Under the pieces are notes generated by a model. The model was given only the letters and a program-made list of their open reading frames with translations, did not search any database and had not been told where the DNA came from. 45,231 nt of DNA from Gordonia lacunae (lineage in GTDB: Bacteria; Actinomycetota; Actinomycetes; Mycobacteriales; Mycobacteriaceae). Numbering within the stretch: the first letter of the stretch is position 1; each line of letters begins with the position of its first letter. A program made the translations under genes and the position numbers. The stretch spans positions 84,297 to 129,527 of the forward strand of contig NZ_NGFO01000017.1 of the NCBI RefSeq assembly GCF_002149015.1, read 5' to 3'. Shown one piece after another: positions 35,691 through 44,320 of this stretch.

Positions 35691-36421
35691 GCCCGCGCCG
35701 AGTGGATCGCGGCGATGCCACCGGTCATGTTCTCCCACCGCACCCCGGAGAACCCGGCGTCGCGGATCAGGTCGCCGAGCGCGAACTGGTCCGGCCAGGC
35801 CCGGATCGACTCGGCGAGATAGACATACGCGGCCGGACTGCTCGACACCTTCGTCGCGACCGCGGGCAGCGCCTTCATCAGGTACTCCATGTAGACCGTG
35901 CGGAACGGCTTCAGCGTCGGCGTCGAGAATTCGCAGATCACCAGCCGCCCACCGGGTTTCAGCACGCGCCGGAGTTCGGCGAGCGCGGTCGGCACGTCGT
36001 TGACGTTGCGCAGTCCGAAGGAGATGGTCGCGGCGTCGAAGGAATCGTCGGCGAACGGGAGCGACAGGGCGTCCGCGGCGACCTTCGGCACATCCCGGTG
36101 GGCCCCGGCCTTGAGCATGCCGAGCGAGAAGTCGGCGGCGATGCAGTGCGCACCAGACGAGGCCAGCTCGACGGTCGACACCGCGGTGCCGGCCGCGAGG
36201 TCCAGGACGATGTCGCCGTGGTGTAGATCGAGGGCCCGACGGGTCCTCTTGCGCCAGCCGCGATCCCGGCCGAACGACAGGACGGTGTTGGTGAGGTCGT
36301 AGCGACGGGCCACGCCGTCGAACATCGCCGCGACCTCGGCCGGGTCCTTCGCCAGGCTCGCCCGGCCCACACTCGTCCCGCCCAGACCCGCTTGCTCTGG
36401 TGTCGCGCCCGTCGATGCCAT
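35687..36421 (-). CDS. menG: Demethylmenaquinone methyltransferase
   Basis: 244-aa SAM-dependent C-methyltransferase for the last menaquinone head-group step. Motifs: [14 protein letters not shown] (SAM motif I), [22 protein letters not shown], and [18 protein letters not shown] 36421 is preferred to GTG 36430 because TAGCGT ends exactly 7 nt before it. It follows mgtA on the same strand (73 bp). Confidence 0.95.
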   Translation of the reverse strand: MASTGATPEQAGLGGTSVGRASLAKDPAEVAAMFDGVARRYDLTNTVLSFGRDRGWRKRTRRALDLHHGDIVLDLAAGTAVSTVELASSGAHCIAADFSLGMLKAGAHRDVPKVAADALSLPFADDSFDAATISFGLRNVNDVPTALAELRRVLKPGGRLVICEFSTPTLKPFRTVYMEYLMKALPAVATKVSSSPAAYVYLAESIRAWPDQFALGDLIRDAGFSGVRWENMTGGIAAIHSARA

Positions 36422-36428
36422 GCCGATC

Positions 36429-36434
36429 ACGCTA
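36429..36434 (-). promoter_or_regulatory. Candidate -10 box for leaderless menG
   Basis: TAGCGT on the minus strand, 7 nt before ATG 36421. Confidence 0.5.
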
Positions 36435-36493
36435 CCGGGCGATGCGCGTCCGACTGCCGTGAGGTTGGCCCCCCCGGACGCCGGTACCGCACC

Positions 36494-37648
36494 TCAGGCC
36501 GGGCGCCCCACCTCGGTCACGACCCCACCACCGGTCACGGCGGCGTAGTGGTTCACCAGCTCCGCGCAGACCGACGGCCAGGTGCGGGCGCGGACGGCCT
36601 GCACCGCTGCGCGGCCGAACGCCGCCCGCACGGACTCGTCGTGCAGGGACCCGACGATCGAGGGCAGGGTGTCGGCGAAGCTCTCGACGTCCAGCAGGTA
36701 CCCGGTCCGGAACGCCGACACCAGGTCGCGGGGCCCGCCCGCATCGGGGCCGATCACCGGCAGCCCGCTGGCCATCGCCTCCTGGATGGCCTGACAGAAC
36801 GTCTCGTGTTCGCCCGCGTGGACGAAGACATCGAAACTCGCGTACGCGCGCGCCAGGGCCTCACCGCGCAGTTCGCCCGTGAACACCGCATCTCCCATCG
36901 CGCGCTCGAGCCGGTCCCGCTCGGGGCCGTCGCCGACGATCACCACCTGCACCCGTGGATTCCCGGAGAGGCCGGCGAGCCGCTCGACGTGCTTCTCCGG
37001 CGCGAGCCGACCGACGAACCCGACCACCAGTTTGTCGTCGGCGGCACCAAGCCAGTCCGCCCGCAGCGACGCATCGCGCTTGTCCGGGGAGAAGAGCCCC
37101 ACATCCACCCCGCGACCCCATCGCGCCAGGCGCGGCACGCCGTGAGCGGCGAGCACCTCCAGGGTCGCCGTCGACGGCGCGAGGGTGAGATCGCACATCT
37201 CGTGGAGGCGGCGCGTGTAGCGCCAGGCGAGCTTCTCCACCGCTCCCAGCCGGTACGCCGCCGCGAACCCCGCCACGTCGGTCTGGAAGACGGCCACCAC
37301 GGGCACCCCGAGCGCTCGCGCGGCGACGGCGCCCGCGGCACCCACCACGAAGGGCGACGCGAGGTGCACCACGTCCGGCTCGAAGTCGCGCAGGGTGCGG
37401 TACAGCAGCGGCGACGGCACGCCCACCGGCAGCGAGGTCACCCGCGGCACCTGCACGGCGGGCAGCAGATGCACCGGGGTCCGGCGGCCGATCAGCCGCG
37501 GCCCTCCCGGCACCCCGCGCGGGGTGTCGGGTGCGATGACGACGGCGGTGTGTCCGGTGGACTCGAGGTGGTCGACAACCCGGAGGACGGAGTTGACCAC
37601 CCCGTTCATCTGGGGCAGGAAGCTCTCGGCGACGATCGCGACGCGCAT
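36494..37648 (-). CDS. mgtA: GT4 glycosyltransferase, MgtA-type alpha-mannosyltransferase
   Basis: 384-aa GT-B enzyme. The N-terminus RVAIVAESFLPQMNGVVNSV and the EX7E region GEHETFCQAIQEAMASGLPV place it with GDP-mannose-dependent mannosyltransferases of lipoarabinomannan/glycolipid synthesis (MgtA, Rv0557). Acceptor-site PSTATLEVLAAHGVPRLARWGRGVD is typical. ATG 37648 gives the family N-terminus; the longer open frame to 37846 runs antisense into the S51 peptidase gene and is rejected. It faces the cytoplasm, with polyprenol or phospholipid acceptors (inference). Confidence 0.9.
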   Translation of the reverse strand: MRVAIVAESFLPQMNGVVNSVLRVVDHLESTGHTAVVIAPDTPRGVPGGPRLIGRRTPVHLLPAVQVPRVTSLPVGVPSPLLYRTLRDFEPDVVHLASPFVVGAAGAVAARALGVPVVAVFQTDVAGFAAAYRLGAVEKLAWRYTRRLHEMCDLTLAPSTATLEVLAAHGVPRLARWGRGVDVGLFSPDKRDASLRADWLGAADDKLVVGFVGRLAPEKHVERLAGLSGNPRVQVVIVGDGPERDRLERAMGDAVFTGELRGEALARAYASFDVFVHAGEHETFCQAIQEAMASGLPVIGPDAGGPRDLVSAFRTGYLLDVESFADTLPSIVGSLHDESVRAAFGRAAVQAVRARTWPSVCAELVNHYAAVTGGGVVTEVGRPA

Positions 37649-37757
37649 GATCGAGATCGTCCCCCGGGGACTTGACCGGCATCCACCCCAGGACATGTCG
37701 GCCCGCCCAACTCGGGATGAACACCTCCGTGGCCCGGGCACCGAGGAGAGTGGTGGG

Positions 37758-38378
37758 GTGGCCGACATCCATCTCCTGCTGCTGAGCCGCTGGCTCACCC
37801 CCGTCCCGACCTTCCTCGCGCCGCTCACCGGGCCGGCGCGCCGCATCGCCTATGTCCCCACCGCATCGTCGATCTACCCCGATCACGCCTGGCTCGACCT
37901 GGAACGGGACACGCTGCGACAGCAGGGTTTCGAGGTGACCGACCTCGACCCGGAACTGATCGGGGCCGCCGCCTTCGCCGACGTCCTCGGCGACGTCGAT
38001 GCCATCTTCGTCGCCGGCGGCAACACCTTCCACCTGCTCGGCGCACTGCGACTGGCCGGCGCCGACCGCACGCTCGTCGGCGCGGTGCGAGCCGGCCTCC
38101 CCTACATCGGGGTCAGCGCCGGCGCCGCGGTGGTCGGCCCCGACATCGCGCCCCTGGCTCTTCTCGACGATCCCACGGAGGCCGCTCCCCTGACCTCGAC
38201 CGACGGGCTCGGACTGATCGACGTCACGGTGATCCCGCACGCGGAGGGCACAGTCGGGGGGCGCGGCCCGGTGGAGGCGACGCGGGAACGATTCGGCGCA
38301 ACCCATCGGCTGCACTTCTTGCGTGACGACGAGGCGATCGTCGTCGCCGGCGACACCCTCAGGGTGATCCCGGGCTGA
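37758..38378 (+). CDS. Peptidase S51-type protein (PepE-like)
   Basis: A 206-aa class-I-amidotransferase-fold serine peptidase of the S51 family (cyanophycinase or alpha-aspartyl dipeptidase type). GNTFHLL and nucleophile GVSAGAAVVGP are present; VIPHAEG offers the His. It hydrolyses aspartyl peptides in known members. GTG 37758 follows GAGGAGAG; the open frame upstream overlaps mgtA and is rejected. It is divergent from mgtA; its 3' end overlaps the convergent DUF3592 gene by 20 bp. Confidence 0.85.
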   Translation: MADIHLLLLSRWLTPVPTFLAPLTGPARRIAYVPTASSIYPDHAWLDLERDTLRQQGFEVTDLDPELIGAAAFADVLGDVDAIFVAGGNTFHLLGALRLAGADRTLVGAVRAGLPYIGVSAGAAVVGPDIAPLALLDDPTEAAPLTSTDGLGLIDVTVIPHAEGTVGGRGPVEATRERFGATHRLHFLRDDEAIVVAGDTLRVIPG

Positions 38379-38946
38379 CCGTCTCGTCCCGCTCGGCCGC
38401 GTCCCGTCCGGCCGTGTCCCGTTCGGCCGTGTCTCGTTCGTCGCCGCCCTCGTCGTCGGTAGTCGCGTCGTCGCTGCCCTCGTCGTCGGTGGTCGCGTCG
38501 TCGGTGGTCGCGCCCGAGTCGTCGCGCCGGGCCCAGCGGCGGCTGAACTCCGCGACCGCGACCATCAGCAGGCCGACGACCAGCCATGCCCCGACCATCA
38601 CCGACAGTGCCGGGATGATCGAGAGCACTGCGGTGCGGCCGGTCGGGCGGGCGAGATCGGGGTTGTAGACCGCGTAGTCGACGCTGATCCGTTGCCCCTC
38701 GCTCAGTTCCGTCGGATACAGCAGCCCGAAGCGGGGACTGTGGAACGAGCCGTCCGGTGTCTGGAAGTTCACCGCGGCGTGCAGGCTGTCGACCGAGACG
38801 ACCTCGGCCATCACAGTGGCCTTGCTGGCCTCGATCGTCGAGTCGTTCTTGAAGCACCCGGCGATGAGGGTCAGCGCCATGAAGGTGATCGTGACGCCGA
38901 CGACGAGCAAACCGAGTTGCACGCGTCGCTGGATCACCGGATTCAT
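38359..38946 (-). CDS. DUF3592 domain membrane protein (Rv0556-like)
   Basis: A 195-aa protein with an N-terminal membrane helix (about residues 11-31), an extracytoplasmic DUF3592 part (HSPRFGLLYPTELSEGQRIS) and a second helix (about 107-131). A cytosolic low-complexity tail follows, rich in Asp, Thr and Glu (DDATTDDEGSDDATTDDEG, then RDTAERDTAGRDAAERD). The tail is coded by short tandem nucleotide repeats (38393-38515). The start ATG 38946 lies 7 nt after TAGGCT. It is in the menD-mgtA neighbourhood; function unknown. Confidence 0.8.
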   Translation of the reverse strand: MNPVIQRRVQLGLLVVGVTITFMALTLIAGCFKNDSTIEASKATVMAEVVSVDSLHAAVNFQTPDGSFHSPRFGLLYPTELSEGQRISVDYAVYNPDLARPTGRTAVLSIIPALSVMVGAWLVVGLLMVAVAEFSRRWARRDDSGATTDDATTDDEGSDDATTDDEGGDERDTAERDTAGRDAAERDETVSPGSP

Positions 38947-38953
38947 GCCGTTC

Positions 38954-38959
38954 AGCCTA
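38954..38959 (-). promoter_or_regulatory. Candidate -10 box for leaderless DUF3592 gene
   Basis: TAGGCT on the minus strand, 7 nt before ATG 38946. It is the same hexamer as upstream of the GH76 gene. Confidence 0.5.
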
Positions 38960-39000
38960 GTGGTGTGCCCCGAGGAGTTCGCGGCCCGGCCGGTGCCGCG

Positions 39001-40704
39001 CTACCGGAGACGTGCGGCGATCGCCGCGTGCACCGCTCGTAGTCGCCCGCGGTCGGTGGCGACCTCGACGACCTCGATCCCCCCGGGGGCCGGGTCCTCC
39101 GCGAGCACCGCGCCCAGTTCGGCGACGGTCGCCCGCCGATGCGGGATGTGGAAACCCGCGCACATCGATGCGATGTCGGTGCGATGCGGTGTGCCGAAGA
39201 CCCGTTCGTACGCCCCGGCGTACAGGCCGGTGTTGTACCGCGGGTCGCCCTGTTCCAGCAGGCCGAAGATGCCCCCGCCGTCGTCGTTGGCCACCACGAT
39301 CCGCAGCGACGACGGGCGCGGCTCCCCGGGGCCGACGACCAATCCGGTCGCATCGTGCACGAACGTCAGATCGCCCATCAGCGCGATGGTCCGCGCGCCG
39401 ACCCGATCCCGGTCGAGGGCCATCGCGGCCCCGATGGCCGTCGAGTTGGTGCCGTCGATGCCCGCCACACCGCGGTTGGACAGCACCCGCACGCCGTCGG
39501 CGATCCGGCCGGCCAGCGCGATGTCGCGGATGGGATTGCTGGCCCCGACGACGAGCTGGTCGCCCGCGGCCATGGCGTCGCCGACCGCGCGGGCGACATG
39601 GAGTCCGGTGGCCGGGCCCGGTTCGTCGAGTTCGGCGGTGACGGCGAACGCCACCCGCTCCTGGACCGCCGCGCAGTCCTTGAGCCAGTCCTCCCGCGGC
39701 TCGCCGGCGACCTCGATCCGGGTGCCGGTCGCGTAAACGTTGCCGGACACGTCCGGCCAGCGCGGACCGGTGGTCAACGCGTAGACACGGACCTCGGGGT
39801 CGGCGAGCAGGCGGGACACCCCGCGATGCAGAGTCGGGCGGCCGCAGATGATCGCCTGCTGGGGACGGATCGAGTCCAGTCCCAGCGGGTGGAGCGGCGT
39901 CGTGGCGCGCGGAGCCGTCGGCTCGGCGACCGTGGGGACCCCCGCCAGCCCCGGATGGACACCGGACCCGTGCCCCGAGATGACCACGGTGTCCAGGGAG
40001 AGATCGATGGGCAGCGGGACGTCGAGCTTGCCGACGGGCGCCTGCGTCCAGGGCAGACCGCCCGGCCGGCCGGAGAACGCTCCGAGATCGGCCGTCGGGT
40101 CCGGGCCCGCGAGCTCGTCCGGGTCGGGCACGAGCGGTTCGCGCAGCGGGATGTCGAACTGCACCGGCCCGGCGTTGCCGGTCCGCGCGCCGCGGGCGGC
40201 GGCGAGGACGCGGCCGACCGCCGACCGCCACTGGCTGTTGGTGTCGAGGTCCTGTTCGGCGAGACCGAGGCTGATCGCCGCGCGCACCTGCGTCCCGAAG
40301 ATGCCGAACTGCTCGACAGTCTGGTTGGCACCGGAACCGAGGAGCTCGTAGGGACGATTGGCGCTGACGACGACGAGCGGCACCCGCGCATAGTTCGCCT
40401 CGAAGACCGCAGGCCCCATGTTCGCCACCGCGGTGCCACTGGTCATCACGATGGGCACCGGCTGCCCCGACGACACCGCGAGCCCGAGCGCGAGGTAGCC
40501 CGCCGAACGCTCGTCGATCCGCACGTGCAGCCGCAACCGGCCCGTGGCGTCGGCGGCGTGCAGGGCGAAGGCGAGCGGCGCATTGCGCGACCCCGGACAC
40601 AGGACGGCCTCGCGGACACCGCCGCGGATCATCTCGTCGACGATGACCCGGGCCTGCAGCGTGGACGGGTTGGGCCCCGGGGCGTTCTGGGCCGGTCGGT
40701 TCAT
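39001..40704 (-). CDS. menD: SEPHCHC synthase (MenD)
   Basis: 567-aa thiamine-diphosphate enzyme making 2-succinyl-5-enolpyruvyl-6-hydroxy-3-cyclohexene-1-carboxylate, an early menaquinone step. The N-terminus [20 protein letters not shown] and [11 protein letters not shown], the [17 protein letters not shown] glutamate region, and the C-terminal [12 protein letters not shown] and [12 protein letters not shown] (ThDP/Mg site) are typical. Length is normal. ATG 40704 lies 6 nt after TACGCT, so the mRNA is probably leaderless. It is divergent from the methyltransferase gene. Confidence 0.96.
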   Translation of the reverse strand: MNRPAQNAPGPNPSTLQARVIVDEMIRGGVREAVLCPGSRNAPLAFALHAADATGRLRLHVRIDERSAGYLALGLAVSSGQPVPIVMTSGTAVANMGPAVFEANYARVPLVVVSANRPYELLGSGANQTVEQFGIFGTQVRAAISLGLAEQDLDTNSQWRSAVGRVLAAARGARTGNAGPVQFDIPLREPLVPDPDELAGPDPTADLGAFSGRPGGLPWTQAPVGKLDVPLPIDLSLDTVVISGHGSGVHPGLAGVPTVAEPTAPRATTPLHPLGLDSIRPQQAIICGRPTLHRGVSRLLADPEVRVYALTTGPRWPDVSGNVYATGTRIEVAGEPREDWLKDCAAVQERVAFAVTAELDEPGPATGLHVARAVGDAMAAGDQLVVGASNPIRDIALAGRIADGVRVLSNRGVAGIDGTNSTAIGAAMALDRDRVGARTIALMGDLTFVHDATGLVVGPGEPRPSSLRIVVANDDGGGIFGLLEQGDPRYNTGLYAGAYERVFGTPHRTDIASMCAGFHIPHRRATVAELGAVLAEDPAPGGIEVVEVATDRGRLRAVHAAIAARLR

Positions 40705-40710
40705 CCCACA

Positions 40711-40716
40711 AGCGTA
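40711..40716 (-). promoter_or_regulatory. Candidate -10 box for leaderless menD
   Basis: TACGCT on the minus strand, 6 nt before ATG 40704. Confidence 0.5.
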
Positions 40717-40780
40717 GTGGTGAGGCCGGGGACCACCACCGGGTACTCCCGAGTCCCGACATCGGGGCGGGGAGCGGCGT

Positions 40781-40786
40781 TACCCT
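40781..40786 (+). promoter_or_regulatory. Candidate -10 box for leaderless methyltransferase
   Basis: TACCCT, 6 nt before GTG 40793; no ribosome site. Confidence 0.45.
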
Positions 40787-40792
40787 CGTCAC

Positions 40793-41410
40793 GTGGGCTT
40801 TTACGACGACCGGGTCCTGCCGCACCTCGTCGAACGCACCTGCGGCATGGCCGCGTTGACCCCGCTGCGAGCGCGGGCCTGCGCACCCCTGTCCGGTCGG
40901 ATGATCGAGATCGGATTCGGCTCGGGCCTCAACGTCGGCGTCTACCCGGCCGCCCTCACCGAGGTCGCGGCGGTCGAACCGTCCGCGGTCGGCTGGACGA
41001 TGGCCACCGATCGCGTCGCCACCTCACCGGTCCCCATCGAACGCGCCGGACTCGACGGCCAGCGCCTCGAGTTCGACGACGACTCCTTCGACGCCGCGCT
41101 CACCACCTTCACCCTGTGCACCATCCCCGACGTGCGGGCCGCCCTCGGCGAACTGCGCCGCGTGCTGCGCCCGGACGGACAGCTGGCGTTCCTCGAGCAC
41201 GGGTCCGCCCCGGACCCGCGGGTCCGCCGCTGGCAACGCCGACTCGAGCCGATCCAGAAGCGGGTCGCGGGCGGCTGCCACCTCACCCGCGACGTGCGAG
41301 CCGAGCTGACCGCAGCCGGCTTCGCACTCGGGCCCGTCGACGCGTTCTATCAACCGGGAATCCCGAAACCCTTCGGCGCACTGAGCCTCGGGACCGCGCG
41401 GCCGCCCTGA
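40793..41410 (+). CDS. Class I SAM-dependent methyltransferase
   Basis: A 205-aa methyltransferase. SAM motif MIEIGFGSGLNVGVYP, acidic VAAVEPS, then FDDDSFDAALTTFTLCTIPD and RRVLRPDGQLAFLEHGSAPD resemble the UbiE/phospholipid N-methyltransferase-like group. The C-terminal VDAFYQPGIPKPFG is seen in thiol/phosphatidyl-type relatives. The substrate is unknown. GTG 40793 lies 6 nt after TACCCT. Confidence 0.85.
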   Translation: MGFYDDRVLPHLVERTCGMAALTPLRARACAPLSGRMIEIGFGSGLNVGVYPAALTEVAAVEPSAVGWTMATDRVATSPVPIERAGLDGQRLEFDDDSFDAALTTFTLCTIPDVRAALGELRRVLRPDGQLAFLEHGSAPDPRVRRWQRRLEPIQKRVAGGCHLTRDVRAELTAAGFALGPVDAFYQPGIPKPFGALSLGTARPP

Positions 41411-41416
41411 CGCCCC

Positions 41417-41513
41417 CGCTCGCTCCGCTCCCGGCGGCAGCAACACTCGCCCCGCTCGCTCCGCTCCCGGCGGCGGCAACACTCGCCCCGCTCGCTCCGC
41501 TCCCGGCGGCGGG
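41417..41513 (-). repeat. Tandem GC-rich mini-repeat, about 2.7 copies of 36 bp
   Basis: Units begin at 41417, 41453 and 41489, each with CGCTCGCTCCGCTCCCGGCG followed by a linker GCAACACTCGCC in the first two. The reverse complement contains the core GGGAGCGNAGCGAGCGGG shared with 15226-15252 and 43992-44097. It lies between two co-directional genes. Confidence 0.85.
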
Positions 41514-41515
41514 CC

Positions 41516-41521
41516 TACTGT
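41516..41521 (+). promoter_or_regulatory. Candidate -10 box for leaderless abrB-type gene
   Basis: TACTGT, 7 nt before GTG 41529, directly at the edge of the tandem repeat. Confidence 0.4.
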
Positions 41522-41528
41522 GGAGCCA

Positions 41529-42632
41529 GTGCGTCGCTGGACAGTGCTGGTACTCCTCACCGCGGTCGCGACGCTGGTACTCGAGGCCTTCGACGTCGAC
41601 GCCGCCGCCCTGTTCGCCGGGCTCGTGGTCGCGGGGGGCCTTGCGATCGCCGGCCGCGCTCCCGGACGAACCGGCACCGGACCCGAAACCGCAAGCCCAC
41701 CAGCCGATTCCGACGACCCGATCGTCCCGCGGTGGGCGCTCGTGGCGTCGCAGGGCGTGCTCGGTGTCTTCATCGGCACGATGGCCGAGCCCGAGACCGT
41801 CAGCGGCCTCGGGTCGTCGTGGTTCCCGGTACTCGTCATCGGCGTCGGCACGCTGGTCATCTCCATCGCCTGCGGCGCGCTGCTCGGCCTGCACCGCGAC
41901 GTCGACCCGCTGACCGGTTCCCTCGCCCTCGTCGCGGGCGGGGCGTCCGGGCTGGTCGCGCTGGCCCGCGAGTTCGGCGGTGACGAGCGGATGGTCGCGG
42001 TCATCCAATACCTGCGCGTCGCGCTGGTCACCGTCACCATCCCGCTGGTCGCCTCGCTCGTCTTCGGCGCCGACGGCGATGCCGTCGCACCGGGTGCCGA
42101 CGCGTGGTCGGCCGAGACGCTGCGGGGTCAGGCGTGGGGCCTGCTACTCCTCGCGGTGTGCCTCGGCGTGGGGATTCCGATCGGGCGGTTGCTGCGCATG
42201 CCCGCCGCCGGTCTCCTCGGTCCGCTGGCTCTGGCGACCGCGGCCGAGCTGACCGGGATCGCCGGTGCGGCCGAGGTCTCCCCCGCCCTGCTCGCCGTCG
42301 CCTACGCGGTGATCGGCTGGCAGGCGGGGCTCGGTTTCACGATGCCGCGGTTGCGTGCGATCGGTCGCGTCCTGCCGCTCGCGCTGGTGCTGATCCTCGT
42401 CATCGGGGCCGGCTGTGCGCTGCTGGGGGTCGTCCTCTCGGCGTGGACCGGCGAGTCGATGTTCGACTGCTATCTCGCTACGACCCCGGGTGGCATCTAC
42501 GCGGTGCTCGCCGCCGCGACCGGTGCCGGCGGGAACGTCGCCTTCGTCGTCGCCGCCCAGATCCTGCGCGTGCTCCTCATGCTGTTCGTCGCCCCCTTCG
42601 CCGCTCGCCTCGCCGCGCGGCGGTCGCGGTGA
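41529..42632 (+). CDS. AbrB-family (AbrB duplication) membrane protein
   Basis: A 367-aa polytopic membrane protein with about ten helices in two related halves (GSLALVAGGASGLVALAREF, FDCYLATTPGGIYAVLAAAT). This is the pattern of the Gneg_AbrB_dup family, unrelated to the DNA-binding AbrB. Function is unknown; members are annotated as ammonia-monooxygenase-like or regulatory. GTG 41529 is chosen over 41520 because TACTGT ends 7 nt before it. Confidence 0.82.
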   Translation: MRRWTVLVLLTAVATLVLEAFDVDAAALFAGLVVAGGLAIAGRAPGRTGTGPETASPPADSDDPIVPRWALVASQGVLGVFIGTMAEPETVSGLGSSWFPVLVIGVGTLVISIACGALLGLHRDVDPLTGSLALVAGGASGLVALAREFGGDERMVAVIQYLRVALVTVTIPLVASLVFGADGDAVAPGADAWSAETLRGQAWGLLLLAVCLGVGIPIGRLLRMPAAGLLGPLALATAAELTGIAGAAEVSPALLAVAYAVIGWQAGLGFTMPRLRAIGRVLPLALVLILVIGAGCALLGVVLSAWTGESMFDCYLATTPGGIYAVLAAATGAGGNVAFVVAAQILRVLLMLFVAPFAARLAARRSR

Positions 42633-42676
42633 CCGCCTCCGGCGACTCGACGGTTACGTGTGACCCGCGTCCCACG

Positions 42677-42682
42677 TAAAGT
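42677..42682 (+). promoter_or_regulatory. Candidate -10 box for leaderless saccharopine-dehydrogenase-like gene
   Basis: TAAAGT, 7 nt before ATG 42690. Confidence 0.5.
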
Positions 42683-42689
42683 CGGGAAG

Positions 42690-44012
42690 ATGAGCGGGGA
42701 ATCGAACACCGACACCACATCCACTCCGAACGGCCGATCCAGCGGGCACGGTCGCGAATTCGACGTCGTGGTCTACGGCGCCAGCGGCTTCGTCGGCGAA
42801 CTCACGGCACGGTATCTGGCCGACCACGCGCCCATCGGCACCAAGATCGCCCTGGCCGGACGCAACGAGTCGAAACTGACCGACGCCCGCAAGCGTCTGC
42901 CCCTGCGCGCGCACGACTGGCCGCTGATCATCGCCGACGCGGAGTCGCCCGCGGCGCTCGACGCCATGGTGGCGCGCACCCAGGTCGTCTGTACCACCGT
43001 GGGTCCCTACCTCAAGTACGGCGAGGCCCTCGTGGTCGCCGCGGCCACCGCGGGGACCGACTACGTCGATCTGACCGGCGAGGTGCCGTTCGTCCGCTAC
43101 TCGATCGACAAGGTCCACGACGTCGCCGCCGCCTCGGGTGCCCGCATCGTCCACTCCTGCGGCTTCGATTCCGTGCCGTCCGACATCACCACCTACGCGC
43201 TGTACAGGAAGGTCGCCGAGGACGGGGCGGGCGAGATGACCGACACCACCCTCGTCGTCGAGTCGTTCCGCGGCGGGATCTCCGGCGGGACGATCGATTC
43301 CATGCGGGTCATCGCCGAGGAGGCCCGCAACGCGCAGTCCCGACGACTCATGCTCAACCCACAGGCGCTGTCGAGCGGGCCCGGTGACGTCCCGCGGGTC
43401 AGCCTGTCCGACGAACCCAGCGACCTGTCCATCATCAACGCCAAGAAGGTCGACCCGTCGCTGCGCGGCACACTCGCCCCCTTCTTCATGGCGGCCCACA
43501 ACACGCGGATCGTCCGCCGCTCGAATGCCCTGCTGGACAACGCCTATGGCAAGGACTTCCACTACGCGGAGACGATGAGCGTGGGCAGTGTCCCCGCGGT
43601 CTCCACCCTGCTCGCCGGCGCGGTCGCGGTCGGCACCGGCGCGTTCATGGGTGCGATGAGCTTCGGTCCCACGCGCCGAGTCCTCGACCGAGTGCTCCCG
43701 AAACCCGGTGACGGGCCGAGCGAAAAGGCCCGCGAGAACGGCTATTTCGTGGTCGGTACGTTCACCCGGACCACCACCGGCCGTCGCTACCGGGCCCGGA
43801 TGCGCGCCCAGGGCGACCCCGGATACAAGGCCACCGCGGTGATGCTCGCCGAGAGCGCATTGGCACTGGCCCTCGATCGCGACCGCCTGCCCAAGCGCTC
43901 CGGGGTCCTGACGACGGCCGTCGCGATGGGCGACGCCCTCGTGGACCGCCTGCGCAACGCCGGGTTCAGCATCGACGCAACCGAGCTCACCGACACGGCG
44001 CCGGGAGCGTAG
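42690..44012 (+). CDS. Saccharopine dehydrogenase-like / trans-acting enoyl reductase family protein
   Basis: A 440-aa NADP-binding protein. Rossmann start FDVVVYGASGFVGELTARYL (about 35-54) is followed by AGRNESKL, TVGPYLKYGEALV and HSCGFDSVPSD, the signature of mycobacterial trans-acting enoyl reductases and related membrane-associated reductases. A hydrophobic segment VPAVSTLLAGAVAVGTGAFM lies near residue 310. ATG 42690 is chosen (7 nt after TAAAGT). Its last codons (TDTAPGA, stop TAG) lie inside the first copy of the tandem mini-repeat, so the repeat supplies the C-terminus. Confidence 0.88.
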   Translation: MSGESNTDTTSTPNGRSSGHGREFDVVVYGASGFVGELTARYLADHAPIGTKIALAGRNESKLTDARKRLPLRAHDWPLIIADAESPAALDAMVARTQVVCTTVGPYLKYGEALVVAAATAGTDYVDLTGEVPFVRYSIDKVHDVAAASGARIVHSCGFDSVPSDITTYALYRKVAEDGAGEMTDTTLVVESFRGGISGGTIDSMRVIAEEARNAQSRRLMLNPQALSSGPGDVPRVSLSDEPSDLSIINAKKVDPSLRGTLAPFFMAAHNTRIVRRSNALLDNAYGKDFHYAETMSVGSVPAVSTLLAGAVAVGTGAFMGAMSFGPTRRVLDRVLPKPGDGPSEKARENGYFVVGTFTRTTTGRRYRARMRAQGDPGYKATAVMLAESALALALDRDRLPKRSGVLTTAVAMGDALVDRLRNAGFSIDATELTDTAPGA

Positions 44013-44097
44013 CGAGCGGGCCGCATCCGACACGGCGCCGGGAGCGTAGCGAGCGGGCCGCATCCGACACGGCGCCGGGAGCGTAGCGAGCGGGCAC
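43992..44097 (+). repeat. Tandem GC-rich mini-repeat, three copies of 37 bp
   Basis: Units start at 43992, 44029 and 44066. Each begins GACACGGCGCCGGGAGCGTA followed by GCGAGCGGG. The first two are identical, including the linker CCGCATCC. It shares its core with 15226-15252 and 41417-41513. The stop codon of the upstream gene is inside copy one. Confidence 0.9.
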
Positions 44098-44195
44098 CCG
44101 ACACCGCCCGATCACGTTCTCCGCAGCCGTCCGGATCTTGTCCGGCACAGCCGAACTCGCGGTCGGGCGGCGTCGTGTCCGGGGTCGGAAAATTT

Positions 44196-44222
44196 CTGGC
44201 ACTCTCCCCTCCAGAGTGCTAG
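44196..44222 (+). promoter_or_regulatory. CIRCE operator (HrcA site) of hsp20
   Basis: CTGGCACTC-N9-GAGTGCTAG matches the CIRCE consensus TTAGCACTC-N9-GAGTGCTAA at the conserved core, with perfect symmetry apart from outer bases. It overlaps the -35 region TAGACG (44220-44225), which is 17 bp from TATCTT (44243-44248). HrcA binding would block the promoter. Confidence 0.88.
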
Positions 44223-44248
44223 ACGAGTCGCGGATCCGGTGCTATCTT
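44220..44248 (+). promoter_or_regulatory. hsp20 promoter
   Basis: TAGACG (44220-44225), 17-bp spacer, TATCTT (44243-44248). This places a start near 44255 and a 5' UTR of about 65 nt. Confidence 0.5.
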
Positions 44249-44320
44249 CGGTGGCAGTACAGCGATGAACTGCTCGTCTAACGGGTGGCGAGCAGCCTTG
44301 AGAACAGGAGGTGAACTGCT

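Noticed and set aside
37649..37846. N-terminal extension of the mgtA frame
   Set aside because: It would overlap the S51 peptidase gene and lacks a ribosome site; the family N-terminus starts at ATG 37648.
41417..44097. Tandem repeats as a CRISPR array
   Set aside because: The 36-37 bp units are contiguous with identical short linkers, there are no unique spacers and no cas genes.
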